Assembly (NCBI GenBank): GCA_946122785.1
Contig: CAMGYJ010000005.1
Span: 85,926,547-85,990,546 of the forward strand
Direction of reading: 5' to 3'
DNA from: Linum tenue
Taxonomy: Eukaryota > Streptophyta > Magnoliopsida > Malpighiales > Linaceae
Length of the DNA: 64,000 bases
The translations under genes and the position numbers were made by a program. The first letter of the stretch is position 1. Each line of letters opens with the position of its first letter. The notes below the pieces were generated by a model, which made no database searches, was not told the origin of the DNA, and worked only from the letters and a program-made list of their open reading frames with translations. This document shows positions 46,156 to 56,900 of this stretch, piece after piece.

Positions 46156-46992
46156 CGCTCAAAATAGGGTGAGTAACAATGAGTAACCAGATCTGGACCC
46201 TTCTTTTAAGTGACTGCAGATCTAAGGGTGGAGAATTAAAAGAATTTATGTTTTCTACTTTTCTTAATTCGATCATATCTTTTTCATTCTAGCTCGGATT
46301 TCAATTTTTTTTGCACAGATGGAACGAGTTCGTTGTGCTCTACAAAATGATATCCATTTTCAATATTTTTTGAGAATTTTTTTTTATCCCTCTCGTTACC
46401 AACTCCATACCATATGGTATCTCCTTCGTTGTTTAGTCGTTTTCGGAAATTTTTGCACAAAAGAAAAGATTTAATCATGATCTATTGGATTTCAAATTTT
46501 CCGGGGGAAAAAATTTCAAACCTCTCGATTACCAACTCCATACCATACTATACCACCATGGTATGAGGTGGTATTTTTCATACCATATGGTATGCTGTTA
46601 TTTAATACCATATGGTATTGACTGGTTTTAAATAACAACATTTGGTATTGACTGGTATTTTTCATATCATATGGTATGCTGTTATTTAATACCAGTCAAT
46701 ACCATATGGTATAGTCAATACCCTATGGTATAGACTGGTAATAACTGGCAAATTTTTTTTGTTCAAAAAAATATCAAAGTGGATATCATTTTGAAGAACA
46801 CAATTAATCTGATCTAACTGTGCAAAAAAAATTAAATTCCGAGATAAATGATTGAGAAATCGTCCGTTAAAGATTAAGGGAACGAAAATTAATGATTTTT
46901 CCAGGAGAGAGAAGAAAGCGCTGATGTGGCAGATTCTTATTAGGTTATGCATGAGGTTACTCACCACAAGGTTACTCACCGGATCTGCTCCC
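46156..46992. mobile_element. Mutator-like MITE, family M (copy 2, 837 bp)
   Basis: 9-bp TSD GGGGAATAG at 46147-46155 and 46993-47001. Ends CGCTCAAAATAGGGTGAGTA and, reversed, GGGAGCAGATCCGGTGAGTA. The interior (46540-46740) repeats the 16-bp palindrome CATACCATATGGTATG and variants. Confidence 0.8.
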
Positions 46993-47136
46993 GGGGAATA
47001 GAGAATCAATGCATTGGGTCGGGTATAAAATTTAATTTTTGTAATAACTCACTTCCCATCTGTGTTTGGCTCAAGGTAATTAAGGACAATTTTTTTTAAC
47101 GGCTTGTATGTTGAAAATCGGTCAGGCGGTTTGAAT

Positions 47137-47162
47137 GGTCAGAGCGGTTAACCGCTCTGACC
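47137..47162. repeat. Perfect 26-bp palindrome
   Basis: GGTCAGAGCGGTT followed immediately by AACCGCTCTGACC, with no loop. It is set in a GGTCAG/CGGTT-rich stretch (47115-47265). Confidence 0.92.
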
Positions 47163-47632
47163 GCTTTCCAATCGCACCGTTTTTTTTACTAAACCGAGCC
47201 GATTTAGTGTCCGGGTGACGGTTTTATCGGTCAGACCGACCGACTCGGCTCGGTCTTGCTAACAGTGCATCATTTTGACTAGTTTTTTGTAATTAAGTAT
47301 ATATACGAGGTAGAAAGAAATTGTTCAAAATTGAAAAAATATTTTAAATTAGTGTAATAAAATGTGTAAGTTGGTAACGAGTAAGGAGTAAGTTACTCGA
47401 TGCGCTGAACCCGAACAACCCGTAACCCGATCCGCCCGCAACCTGCCCGAACCGAAACCCGATGGACCGAACCCAATTTGCCCGCAACCCAATTGAACCC
47501 GAATCCGATGAACCCGTAACCTGAACACAACCCATTTGAACCCGAACCCAATGAACCCAAACCCGATAAACCCGCAACCCGATAAACCGAAACCCGATTG
47601 AACCCAGTCCGAACCCGCCCCATAGACACCTA

Positions 47633-48259
47633 TAACTCTAATCATGAAACTACTCCCTAGCAAGCACATCACATTAATCATCTATCAATTAAAAGCATAT
47701 TGCGTAGGAGGTTGCAAGAACAAGGTTCTTTGGAACCTTAAATTTGAATTTTTTTGATATTGCATCCAAGGTTCGAAAACACAATCAATAAGTCATTCAA
47801 CACCACAAACACGCACAATCACTAGCATGAACTCCCATAAGATATCATCAACGTCTTACATTCACAATCCAGGGGGTAATGGTTATATATGGCTCAATTA
47901 ATCATGATAATCATTTAAACATTCACACACATCCCCCCTCCCACACTTAAGCAACACATTCTCCTCAATGTGGGAGATTCAAAAGAGAAGATCATGAAGG
48001 TACTATAGGTTGGATTGAGGGTTGGTAAAGGTACACAAATGTAGGTCTTTGTCTCCCTGGTGGGTTTCACAACGATAAAGCGCATAAGAAAGAGAGGAAG
48101 ACGATTATAAGACATAGATACGATAAGTAGATAATACAAGTACGGTTACTACTAGTACGAGAATATTTATAGTACAGAAATTGAAACAAAAAAGAAAGCA
48201 ATAACTAAACATTGTTTAACGAAAAAGAAAGAAGAGCAAAGAAAAAGAAAAGATAGAAC
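47633..48259 (-). other. 3' non-coding region of family C
   Basis: Minus strand contains ATTGAGGAGAATGTG and TTGCTTAAGTGTGGGAGGGG (about 47932-47976), the counterpart of the internal polypurine-like motif in families A and B. The LTR-adjacent polypurine tract is lost. Confidence 0.55.
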
Positions 48260-49560
48260 TTAGGCCTGGATGCCTATTACGTAATCCTCCTCGGAGTTGT
48301 CGTGTAGGTGGCCTTCATCCTCGGATATAAGATTGTCACCATCCGATGGTGGTGACAGAGGGAACTCTTGCTCTATCTTGCCTGGTTCATGTGTATTTTT
48401 TGCCATTATCATGTGAATCGCTCTGTGGCGTCTAGACTTCCTCTCACGCCTCAGAAGGAAGCGAACTTCTTTATGATCCTCCATAAGCCTGAAGTTCTGC
48501 TCGATTAGCCTGGCGTTATGCTCAATAAGAGTGGCTATCTGAGATGCATGGTCGCCAAATGATGACGCCCCTGTTCTTGAGAAGGTGGCTGGTTGTGGCG
48601 CTTCAAGTTGAAGTCTAAGTGGCTGGATAGCTATTCCCTTGATAGTCTTCCTTCCATTAAGCACCTCTAAAAGCATCATCTTGGACAAGTGATCCTCAGT
48701 GAATGCTTGAGTGGAGCGAATAACCGTACAATTGCGTTCCTCCAAGTTTATCCAAAATTACCGTGCAAGATGAGTGACAAAAACTCATCCATGGATGGTC
48801 TTGACCTTCAAATTTGTAATGTTCTTGTAGAGAGTCTTGAGAATGACCAATCCAAGATTTAGATGAGGCTCTAAAAATATGGATATCAGAAGATTAAGAT
48901 CCCTCTTTTCCAGGTTGCTAGCACTATTTTCCTTGGGAGCAAAAGTGTAGGAGATGATGTTATAAAGGATGTGCCATTTTGCCTTGAAGAGAGTGCTCTT
49001 GGTGGATTTCGGGTCAAAAAGTGCATGATGATCTGAGCTTCTGAGGTGACCTTTGAAGAGTTCTCTTCCAGATGATGGCACATGGCCAACTCCTCACCTT
49101 GAATTGTGCGACGTGCTTGAGAAAAGATGAATCCTGGAGGATAGATAGACATAGCTTCGGTGAACTCGTTGAAGCTCATTTCTCTTGGTTTTGCCCTAGT
49201 GAAAAAGATAGTCCTTGGAAAGTCTCTATTGATAATTAGCCCCAAGCAATTCAAGGTAGTCAAGAACTCAAGAGTTGGCTCGAAATAAATCTTCTCATTG
49301 ATTGTCAAAAGGTTGAGCCATACCCGGTCATGAATAAGAGCTTGGATGGGGCGGTGGCCCCAAATTCCCTTAAAAGCTCCCAATAGATACAACGATGCTC
49401 CCCATAGGTTCTTGAGGTAGAGTGTGCATATTCGTCTTTGTCTGTCTCCAAATTCAAGGTATGGATGGGGTGCTTTCCTTCCTCCCTTGATTGAGGTTGA
49501 TGACTCGAGAATCTTCTTTGACTTACCCATCCTTAGACAAAATTTGGATAGAATTCTCAT
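48260..49560 (-). pseudogene. ATHILA ORF-1-type protein, frameshifted
   Basis: Frame 48886-49560 (224 residues) includes VWLNLLTINEKIYFEPTLEF, MSFNEFTEAMSIYPPG and RTIQGEELA. After a shift near 49050, a second frame gives FKAKWHILYNIISYTFAPKE and LEKRDLNLLISIFLE. A third (48260-48745) ends in a coiled-coil-like stretch (ATLIEHNARLIEQNFRLMED) and an acidic tail. The PTLEFL, ...I.Y..FA... and 'R.L.LL' pattern fits the ATHILA ORF-1 family. Its place near the 3' end is that of the envelope-like gene of Athila elements. Function unknown. At least two frameshifts break it. Confidence 0.65.
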
Positions 49561-49693
49561 TAGCTTAGAAGCACAAAGAGAAAAGGCGGGTTAAAAAAAT
49601 ATGGGAAGACCAAAGTCATGAGGTAGTGGACGAAATACTGTTGAAAGATCATCACAAAAGAAATGCAAGCACGATTAAAGGCCATAAAGTTCC

Positions 49694-51132
49694 TGATGAC
49701 TCGATATTTGCACATGTTTCCCCTTTGTTTCTTGATCGTTTAAGCTTGCATTATTGCTTCTTTGGCCTATTTTACGCTAGGTCGTGTTCCTTTGTCATAT
49801 TTCAGGTCCTAGCACATAAAGTGAAGCATAGGCGCAAGTTTCAAGTCAATCAGAGATCAATTGGCGATTAGGGAGAAGAAACTCGGGCATGACCTGAAGA
49901 AGAATGGATTTCTACCCCACTTTATGGACAAAGAATCATGCAATCTTGTTATGAAATGAAAGAGGACGAGACTACGAGCGTCTGGGATCAAACGGCGACG
50001 GATTCGGAGTCCGTGCGAGGGAGAAACGAAGCATTGAATATAGGGGAACAGGCTCGGCAATAAAAACACGGGCAGGAGGCCTTCAGAACACGGCCGTGTT
50101 CTGTGAACGTGCTTTTACTGCCGAGAGCTGATTTGAGTTTGGCCAACTCGAGCTGAAAACACGGGCGGGCTGAGGCAAAGCACGGCCGTGCCCTCGACCG
50201 TGCTTTGGCCACTGATGCCCTTTTTAAGCAGATTTCAGCCAAAACAGAGGGGGAGAGCTGGGTTTTGGATCCCAAACACCCAAGGGACGAACCCTAGAGA
50301 GAGAGAGCGACTTGGGAACATTCTTGGAGCTATTTTGGAGGATTTCTTTGCCATTGGAGCTCGAGGAACAAGCCCGGACTTGAAGACTGATCATCTGAAG
50401 ATTCTTACTGCAGTCTCTCTCTTCTCTATGGAGTAACTTCCCTTCACTTAGGTTTTGAGGAACCCTAGCCATGTTTGTTTGATTGGATGATTGTATGAGT
50501 ACTCTGACTTGATAATCTTGAGTTCATATTCAATCTATGCATGTTTTCGCGATTCAATTCTGCTTTAGTCGAGATTATTGATTCTGCTTTGATCCTATGA
50601 GAGCGAATACCTGATTAGGTCAATAGAGCACCATAGATTGATAGTAGTGGATCGATTGCTTTAGTCGAGGGTTGATTCACTGCTTTGTATCGATTGAGAA
50701 CCTCATTCGATAGAGGGAATCTAGTTCAGAACGTCTTGATCGGTTGTTCTAGAGAAGGATACGTCCCTCTAGGCAATTGATTCAAGAGGGCCTTGTTCCT
50801 TTAGTCGAGACTCAAGGTCTAGTTAAGGATTCTCCGCATTGTGAATGAAAGTGAAACATGTTAGAGATCATCAATCGTTAATCTGGCTAGTGGCTAGGGG
50901 GAATCATACCTAAGTGAGTTCCCAACCTGTAATTAGATTAACTTTAACTGTAGTTTGCTAGAGTAGTTTTAGTTCTTTCATCTTAATCTGTTTTGCTAGA
51001 TAATGAACTGAAGCTGAGTAATAGTAACTCTAGAGACCCGTGGATTCGATATTTATTACTTGAGCCACTATACTGCAGTCCCTTTCATTGGTTACAATTG
51101 GCCATTGTTAGGAGTTGTGTTTTAGCGAGTCA
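49694..51132 (+). repeat. 5' LTR of family B
   Basis: TGATGACTCGATATTTGCAC to TTTAGCGAGTCA. Palindrome cluster at 50065-50210 (ACACGGCCGTGT, GCACGGCCGTGC). Confidence 0.92.
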
Positions 51133-51138
51133 AGTTTT

Positions 51139-51156
51139 TGGCGCCGTTGCCGGGGA
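51139..51156 (+). other. Primer-binding site (tRNA-Asp type)
   Basis: TGGCGCCGTTGCCGGGGA starts 6 nt after the LTR. This sequence is characteristic of the Athila/Tat lineage, whose PBS is complementary to tRNA-Asp. Confidence 0.85.
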
Positions 51157-51269
51157 TTTTCTAGATTATTAGGAAAGGCAGAAGTTTGTTACTTTAGCAT
51201 TTTTCTTTTCTTTTCCACCCTTGCTTTTCACTTGGGTGTTTTTTGTTTTTGTTGGTGCAGATCTGAATC

Positions 51270-52484
51270 ATGGATCCTCATGGCTTCTCCAATCATTGGG
51301 GGTATCCACCACCATCCGAGTGGTATTACCCCGAGACCCCCTGGAGCAATCAAGGAGGAGAAGACTATGGATTCGGGTTCCAGTACCAACCCCCTTACTA
51401 CGGAGAACAATCTGACCCCTGGGCATATCAAGAACAATCTCATTACCAAGAAGACTTTCTCCCACAACCAGAAGGGCCATCAGCGCTGGAGTTACCCATG
51501 GCGGCCTTCACGGGCCATTCTGCAGAGCCATGCTACACTCCACAGCCAGATCCAAACTATGAACTGAGGCTTCTCTTGGAGCAGTTCGTTCGGGACTCCG
51601 AGAGACGCAATCGCAAGATGGATCTTCAAATCCAAGCCCTTTCCTCTTCCGATCCCTCATTTCTCCATGATATGGAGGAGGCTGTTCAACGCTCAGCGAA
51701 GCAAACAGAGTGGGTGGAGCAAGTTTGCTCACAACTTGCTCAAGATCACCCGTCTGCTACCATACTAGAAGAGGACGAGGAAGAAGAAGGCTACAAGGAC
51801 ATTGTGGAGCACACAGAAGTTGTCACGGAGAGCTCCCGTGATGATCATGATCAGGAATGTCCTGTCGTAGCCGGCCACCCTTTCCCACATCCCACACTGA
51901 GCTTTGAAGAGGTGGGCATGAGTGAGGAGATGCAAGAAGATCTCATGAGAGAAATTGCTTGGCAACTTGCTCTCCAATCCGTGCTAGAAGAAGAAGAGCA
52001 AGAAAGGGTGCAGAAAGAGGTTGTGGAGGATGACGAAAGCGAAGCAGGAGGAATTCTTGATCATTTCCCAGGGGTGATACCACATGAAGAAGAAAGGGAG
52101 GTTGAAGAAGCAATTGGCGTCCAGGCTGAGAACGGAGTTGAGGTGGAAGAGGCTTGCACCGGCCATGAGTTACTTGTGATATCCCCACCAAACTTCGAGG
52201 AATTGCTCAGCAAGGACCCATTTGCAGTGTCTCTTTGCCAGACCAAGGCCGCGTCGACATCGGTCCCTCTTGGTGGACGCGATGGTGGCCAATCGATGCT
52301 ATCTTATCTGGTTTGGGGCAATGAGACGAGAGAAGAGGAGAAGAGGCCTCGAGGGTGGAGACTTCATCTGCATCAAGTGCACGAGCCTTCATCACCTGCC
52401 ACACCACCTGCTTGTGACTTGAGACTCCACCTCATCGACGAGAACCTCAACTTCAAGGAGGTTCTAGCATGGACCGAAACTTAG
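51270..52484 (+). CDS. 404-residue ORF of the family B element (function unknown)
   Basis: Single uninterrupted ORF from the first ATG after the primer-binding site. N-terminal region rich in Tyr/Pro/Trp (MDPHGFSNHWGYPPPSEW, then YYPETPWSNQGG). A helical, coiled-coil-like stretch follows at about residues 97-125 (LRLLLEQFVRDSERRNRKMD). Then comes a long acidic region (EEDEEEEG; VLEEEEQERVQKEVVEDDES) and a C-terminal part ending NFKEVLAWTET. There is no zinc knuckle and no enzyme motif. The tyrosine/proline-rich start and helix recall the N-terminal part of Athila-type gag, so it may be a gag-derived structural protein; that is inference. A decayed copy of the start is at 41618. The intact frame fits the element's youth and hints at selection. 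Confidence 0.7.
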   Translation: MDPHGFSNHWGYPPPSEWYYPETPWSNQGGEDYGFGFQYQPPYYGEQSDPWAYQEQSHYQEDFLPQPEGPSALELPMAAFTGHSAEPCYTPQPDPNYELRLLLEQFVRDSERRNRKMDLQIQALSSSDPSFLHDMEEAVQRSAKQTEWVEQVCSQLAQDHPSATILEEDEEEEGYKDIVEHTEVVTESSRDDHDQECPVVAGHPFPHPTLSFEEVGMSEEMQEDLMREIAWQLALQSVLEEEEQERVQKEVVEDDESEAGGILDHFPGVIPHEEEREVEEAIGVQAENGVEVEEACTGHELLVISPPNFEELLSKDPFAVSLCQTKAASTSVPLGGRDGGQSMLSYLVWGNETREEEKRPRGWRLHLHQVHEPSSPATPPACDLRLHLIDENLNFKEVLAWTET

Positions 52485-52495
52485 GAGCCATCGTC

Positions 52496-53711
52496 CGGCT
52501 CACGACGTGAAAGAAGCGCTTGTTGGGAGGCAACCCAACCAGTCGGTTTGCATTTCTTTCTCTATTTCTCTTCGGTTGAGTCAGTTTTGTTATTTGATTT
52601 TAGAGTCAATAGCTCAACCTTTGTGAGATTTTGTGTGGTGTTTGTGTTCTGATTACTCTCTCTTCCTGGAATGCACCGCCTGCCCCGTCCATCATCATTC
52701 ACCCTTGATCTGGTAACTTCGTTCTACCCTCCTTATCTTTCCTCCATTGAGGACAATGTCGTGCTTAAGTGTGGGGGGATGTTCGATTATGTATGCGGGT
52801 GAATGTTTAGCTGTTTGTGTGCATGGAGCCTAGTCCACTGTCCAAATTTTTAAATTTGAGGGCTCCAAGTACGTGTTCCTTGCAATTGCCTGCTCAGTAT
52901 GCTTTGAATTGACAGTCTCTGTAGTGATTTTCAACCTAGGGAGGTAGTGTAGCACTATGGAGGATGTTGATGCATTTAAGAAGTCTCATTTCTTCTTCAT
53001 ATTGTGTTGGTTGATTGAGTGAATTAGTGATCTTAGGACCCTTGAATTGTGTGGTGTTGTAGACTCTCTGCCTGTCATGGACTCTTGTATCATGTTTTGG
53101 AAATAACAGGTGCTCGAAATTGTGCTTTAAAATAACGTCTCCCGTGCGAATAGGGTGAAAGTGTGTAAGGGGAGACGGGAATCCGTTCCCAATTTCCACC
53201 TACTACCTCCAGCCTCCTTACATGTCTTTCCCCCGCACGAGGCTCGAGACAACTGCTCCTGGCATGGCCGGTAAGAGCCGGGCTCCCGCAAAACCTTTGC
53301 TAGGTGGGAGCCCCCGTTTTCTGCAAAAACAGGTTGGACCCTTGAAAAAAAAAAGACAAAACAGAAAAACAAGCAAAAAGAAGAAAGAAAAGGGGTTCCA
53401 ACCAGTTTCAAAAAGAAAATCGAGCACCTGGAATTAATGTGAGTCCATGATCTTTGTTTTTGAGAGTCTCTGCATCCAGGATTCATTTGTCCTCTGTTCA
53501 CTATTTACCATGATGCCGACTCGAGACTAGTGTTCTCGCCGAAGAAGTTATGAGATGACTTGTGCGTCGGTTGACCTCGTAAGCTGCTAAATGATCTGGG
53601 AAGTCCTCTACCTACGATCTGGGGTGTTTGTTGCTATAGAGGTCTGGAGAGTTGCATTGGTTTGAGTTAGGTTTGCTTGGGGACAAGCAAACAGTTAAGT
53701 GTGGGGGGATT
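52496..53711 (+). other. 3' non-coding module of family B, with two identical polypurine tracts
   Basis: Begins with the GAAGCGCTTGTTGGGAGGCA motif. TTAAGTGTGGGGGGAT occurs at 52765-52780, after CCATTGAGGACAATGTC, and again at 53695-53710, one base from the 3' LTR. It includes the GGGCTCCC...GGGAGCCC hairpin near 53279-53313. Closely similar to 9430-10608 of family A. Confidence 0.75.
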
Positions 53712-55151
53712 TGATGACTCGATATTTGCACATGTTTTCCCCTTTGTTTCTTGATCGTTTAAGCTTGCATTATTGCTTCTTTGGCCTATTTTACGCTAGG
53801 TCGTGTTCCTTTGTCATATTTCAGGTCCTAGCACATAAAGTGAAGCATAGGCGCAAGTTTCAAGTCAATCAGAGATCAATTGGCGATTAGGGAGAAGAAA
53901 CTCGGGCATGACCTGAAGAAGAATGGATTTCTACCCCACTTTATGGACAAAGAATCATGCAATCTTGTTATGAAATGAAAGAGGACGAGACTACGAGCGT
54001 CTGGGATCAAACAGCGACTGATTCGGAGTCCGGACGAGGGAGAAACGAAGCATTGAATATAGGGGAACAGGCTCGGCAATAAAAACACGGGCAGGAGGCC
54101 TTCAGAACACGGCCGTGTTCTGTGACCGTGCTTTTACTGCCGAGAGCTGATTTGAGTTTGGCCAACTCGAGCTGAAAACACGGGCGGGCTGAGGCAAAGC
54201 ACGACCGTGCCCTCGACCGTGCTTTGGCCACTGATGCCCTTTTTAAGCAGATTTCAGCCAAAACAGAGGGGGAGAGCTGGGTTTTGGATCCCAAACACCC
54301 AAGGGACGAACCCTAGAGAGAGAGAGCGACTTGGGAATATTCTTGGAGCTATTTTGGAGGATTTCTTTGCCATTGGAGCTCGAGGAACAAGCCCGGACTT
54401 GAAGACTGATCATCTGAAGATTCTTACTGCAGTCTCTCTCTTCTCTATGGAGTAACTTCCCTTCACTTAGGTTTTGAGGAACCCTAGCCATGTTTGTTTG
54501 ATTGGATGATTGTATGAGTACTCTGACTTGATAATCTTGAGTTCATATTCAATCTATGCATGTTTTCGCGATTCAATTCTGCTTTAGTCGAGATTATTGA
54601 TTCTGCTTTGATCCTATGAGAGCGAATACCTGATTAGGTCAATAGAGCACCATAGATTGATAGTAGTGGATCGATTGCTTTAGTCGAGGGTTGATTCACT
54701 GCTTTGTATCGATTGAGAACCTCATTCGATAGAGGGAATCTAGTTCAGAACGTCTTGATCGGTTGTTCTAGAGAAGGATACGTCCCTCTAGGCAATTGAT
54801 TCAAGAGGGCCTTGTTCCTTTAGTCGAGACTCAAGGTCTAGTTAAGGATTCTCCGCATTGTGAATGAAAGTGAAACATGTTAGAGATCATCAATCGTTAA
54901 TCTGGCTAGTGGCTAGGGGGAATCATACCTAAGTGAGTTCCCAACCTGTAATTAGATTAACTTTAACTGTAGTTTGCTAGAGTAGTTTTAGTTCTTTCAT
55001 CTTAATCTGTTTTGCTAGATAATGAACTGAAGCTGAGTAATAGTAACTCTAGAGACCCGTGGATTCGATATTTATTACTTGAGCCACTATACTGCAGTCC
55101 CTTTCATTGGTTACACTTGGCCATTGTTAGGAGTTGTGTTTTAGCGAGTCA
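53712..55151 (+). repeat. 3' LTR of family B
   Basis: TGATGACTCGATATTTGCAC to TTAGCGAGTCA, followed by TSD GTTCC. Nearly identical to the 5' LTR. Confidence 0.92.
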
Positions 55152-55156
55152 GTTCC

Positions 55157-56015
55157 TTATCAAACTTTTTGTTCACTTAGAGTTTGATCAAACACCTTGT
55201 GGGCATATTATGAAAGCAACTTGGGTAAAAGAATTTCCCCCAAAGAATAACACCCAAGATGAGCAAAGAGTTCACTAACCACTAGAATCACCCTCAAACC
55301 CAAGAGTAAGAAGGAAGAGAACACAAAAGCATTTTGCCAAACATCACATTAGGCACATGTCAAGGTAGCAACCAAAGAAAGAATCTCAACATTCATCTTG
55401 AGAGTAAATTATAGACACTAACCTTAGATATGTCAACAAGCGCAAAAGTGCAACCTTGAATTAGTTCTACTCTAATCGACAAATACTCACTCTCATGGTT
55501 GGCTAATGCGGGTATTGAAAAGTCATCCTAGAGGGGGAGCATACCACAAGATATGAAAAGCACGGAGAATGATAGTAAAATTCGCATAGTTCACAAGATG
55601 GGGTTTTCAACCTGAGCACGCGCAAGATCGCAGGCTAGTACCGCTAGATCGCGATCGTGATCTTTTTCGTGAGCGGATGCGATCTTAAAATCTCTTATTC
55701 TACCATTTGGCTTACAAGTTAACAAAAATTTCGAGGTTTAGAGTACCAAAACATGATGCCTAATCTAAGGGGTTCTAGAAAACAAATATTTAAGAGGATA
55801 AGGTAAACAAAAAACAAACTGAAGTGTTGGGGTAACGCCCAATAAGTGCGTATTTGAAGTCTTTTCGCTGGAATCCTTGATCAAGATAGATCATCAACTG
55901 GAAGAAACCCCCTCACCATGAGTGGTGTCATTAAAAACACCCTTATGGTAAAGGTCTAAGTGCAAACGATGAAGTCTTTCGGTGCTTCCCTTGACTAACA
56001 ACTCCGAAGATAAAT
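55157..56015 (-). other. Family C internal sequence without recognisable coding
   Basis: Lies where pol would be expected on the minus strand, but no reverse transcriptase, RNase H or integrase motif is readable. A GATCGCGATCGTGATC near-palindrome is at about 55649-55664. Confidence 0.4.
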
Positions 56016-56506
56016 TTATTGTGGCATCATGGTTAGGGTTGAAGGTTTGGTGGCTTTCTTAAGAACCCTTTTGAGGATTTGATCAGTCGCTATTTCCTCT
56101 TCTAGGGGTACCTCCTTACTTGTCCGAGGAGGTTGTGCTAGCGCGGAATCCAAAATCAGTTTACTTGGAGGTACTTGAGCAGTTGGGAGATTCGATCCTG
56201 TGTAAGAAGCGAAAGAGGTCGAAAATCCTTTTCTACCATTAGAGAGATGTATGATCAAATTATCTTCACCATAATCCATAATAACTCGCCTTTCCAGGAC
56301 CTCAATCACAGCTCTAGTGGTTGCCAAGAAAGTTTTGCCAAGTAAAATATGAGTTGGAGCTCTTGTCCCGCATCCACCACTGCAAAGTCCACTGGATAAA
56401 TAAACATCCCAAATCTTCCCAATAAGTCCACTATGATCCCCATGGGGTTAGCTATTGACTTATCGGCCAGTTGTATGGCCATGTCCGTTGGTCTCAGGTC
56501 CAACAA
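56016..56506 (-). pseudogene. Aspartic protease remnant of family C
   Basis: Minus strand. LDLRPTDMAIQLADKS, then FIYPVDFAVVDAG (56306-56506), continues in another frame as MATTRAVIEVLERRV and IMDYGEDNLIIHL (56016-56327). This is the second half of an Athila-type protease (R..D..IQLADRS, PVDF.VVD, LATTRA.I...). The active-site half (DLGAS) would lie upstream but is not readable. Confidence 0.65.
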
Positions 56507-56900
56507 CTCAATTCTTGATGGTTTAATATTACGTGCTACTAGCTTTGAGTGTCAAATCATCCCGCCTTTCTTGCACGATTTGTCCCTTGTCTAAACATTG
56601 TCGAGCTTCTTTCTCCTGCATGCCAAATTCAAGAGTAAAAGTAAAGCGGAGTATTCACAGAAGACGAGAAGGAGGTCCATTCTCTTAATCCACGTTTCCA
56701 GCCAGTTTAAGGTAGGAAAGTAGGGCAAAATATAAAAGAGAGCGGAAAAGTAGAAAGGCGATACAAGTCGAAGCTCACACATTTAGATCAGAAAAGAGGT
56801 CCACGAAGACATCCTTAATAGTAAACTCGTTAATAGAGCATGGTATGGAGAACAAACACGAGTCATCTCTCTCGATTGGGTCCTGACGATGAATTCCCGT

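Larger units (their letters stand above)
42746..47632. other. Composite AT-rich block between family C LTR and 3' internal region
   Basis: Replaces the rest of the family C 3' LTR. It starts and ends in CCCGAA/CCCGAT/CCCGCA-type degenerate repeats (42750-42850 and 47400-47632). It also holds a purine-rich minisatellite, a TTAGGGTA-rich stretch and two Mutator-like elements, given separately. No gene. The right edge, reversed, reads TAGGTGTCTATGGGGCGGG, a possible hAT-like end, but no partner end was found. Confidence 0.4.
49694..55151 (+). mobile_element. Young non-autonomous Athila-like LTR element (family B, 5458 bp)
   Basis: LTRs are 49694-51132 and 53712-55151 (1439 and 1440 bp), with about ten differences by eye. 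TSD GTTCC is at 49689-49693 and 55152-55156. A primer-binding site, one long ORF, a non-coding 3' module and a polypurine tract are all in place, so the cis-acting parts needed for mobilisation look intact. No gag zinc knuckle, protease, reverse transcriptase or integrase is present. It would need proteins from a relative. It sits inside family C. Confidence 0.92.

Noticed and set aside
42746..47632. Single large hAT element bounded by CCCGAA arrays
   Set aside because: The two arrays are in the same orientation rather than inverted, and no 8-bp TSD was found.
47349..47681. 110-codon Gly/Val/Arg-rich minus-strand ORF
   Set aside because: Translation of degenerate CCCGAA-type repeats; no independent evidence of coding.
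49857..50275. ORFs repeated at 53876-54294
   Set aside because: They recur because both lie in the two LTRs of the family B element; LTR shadows, not genes.
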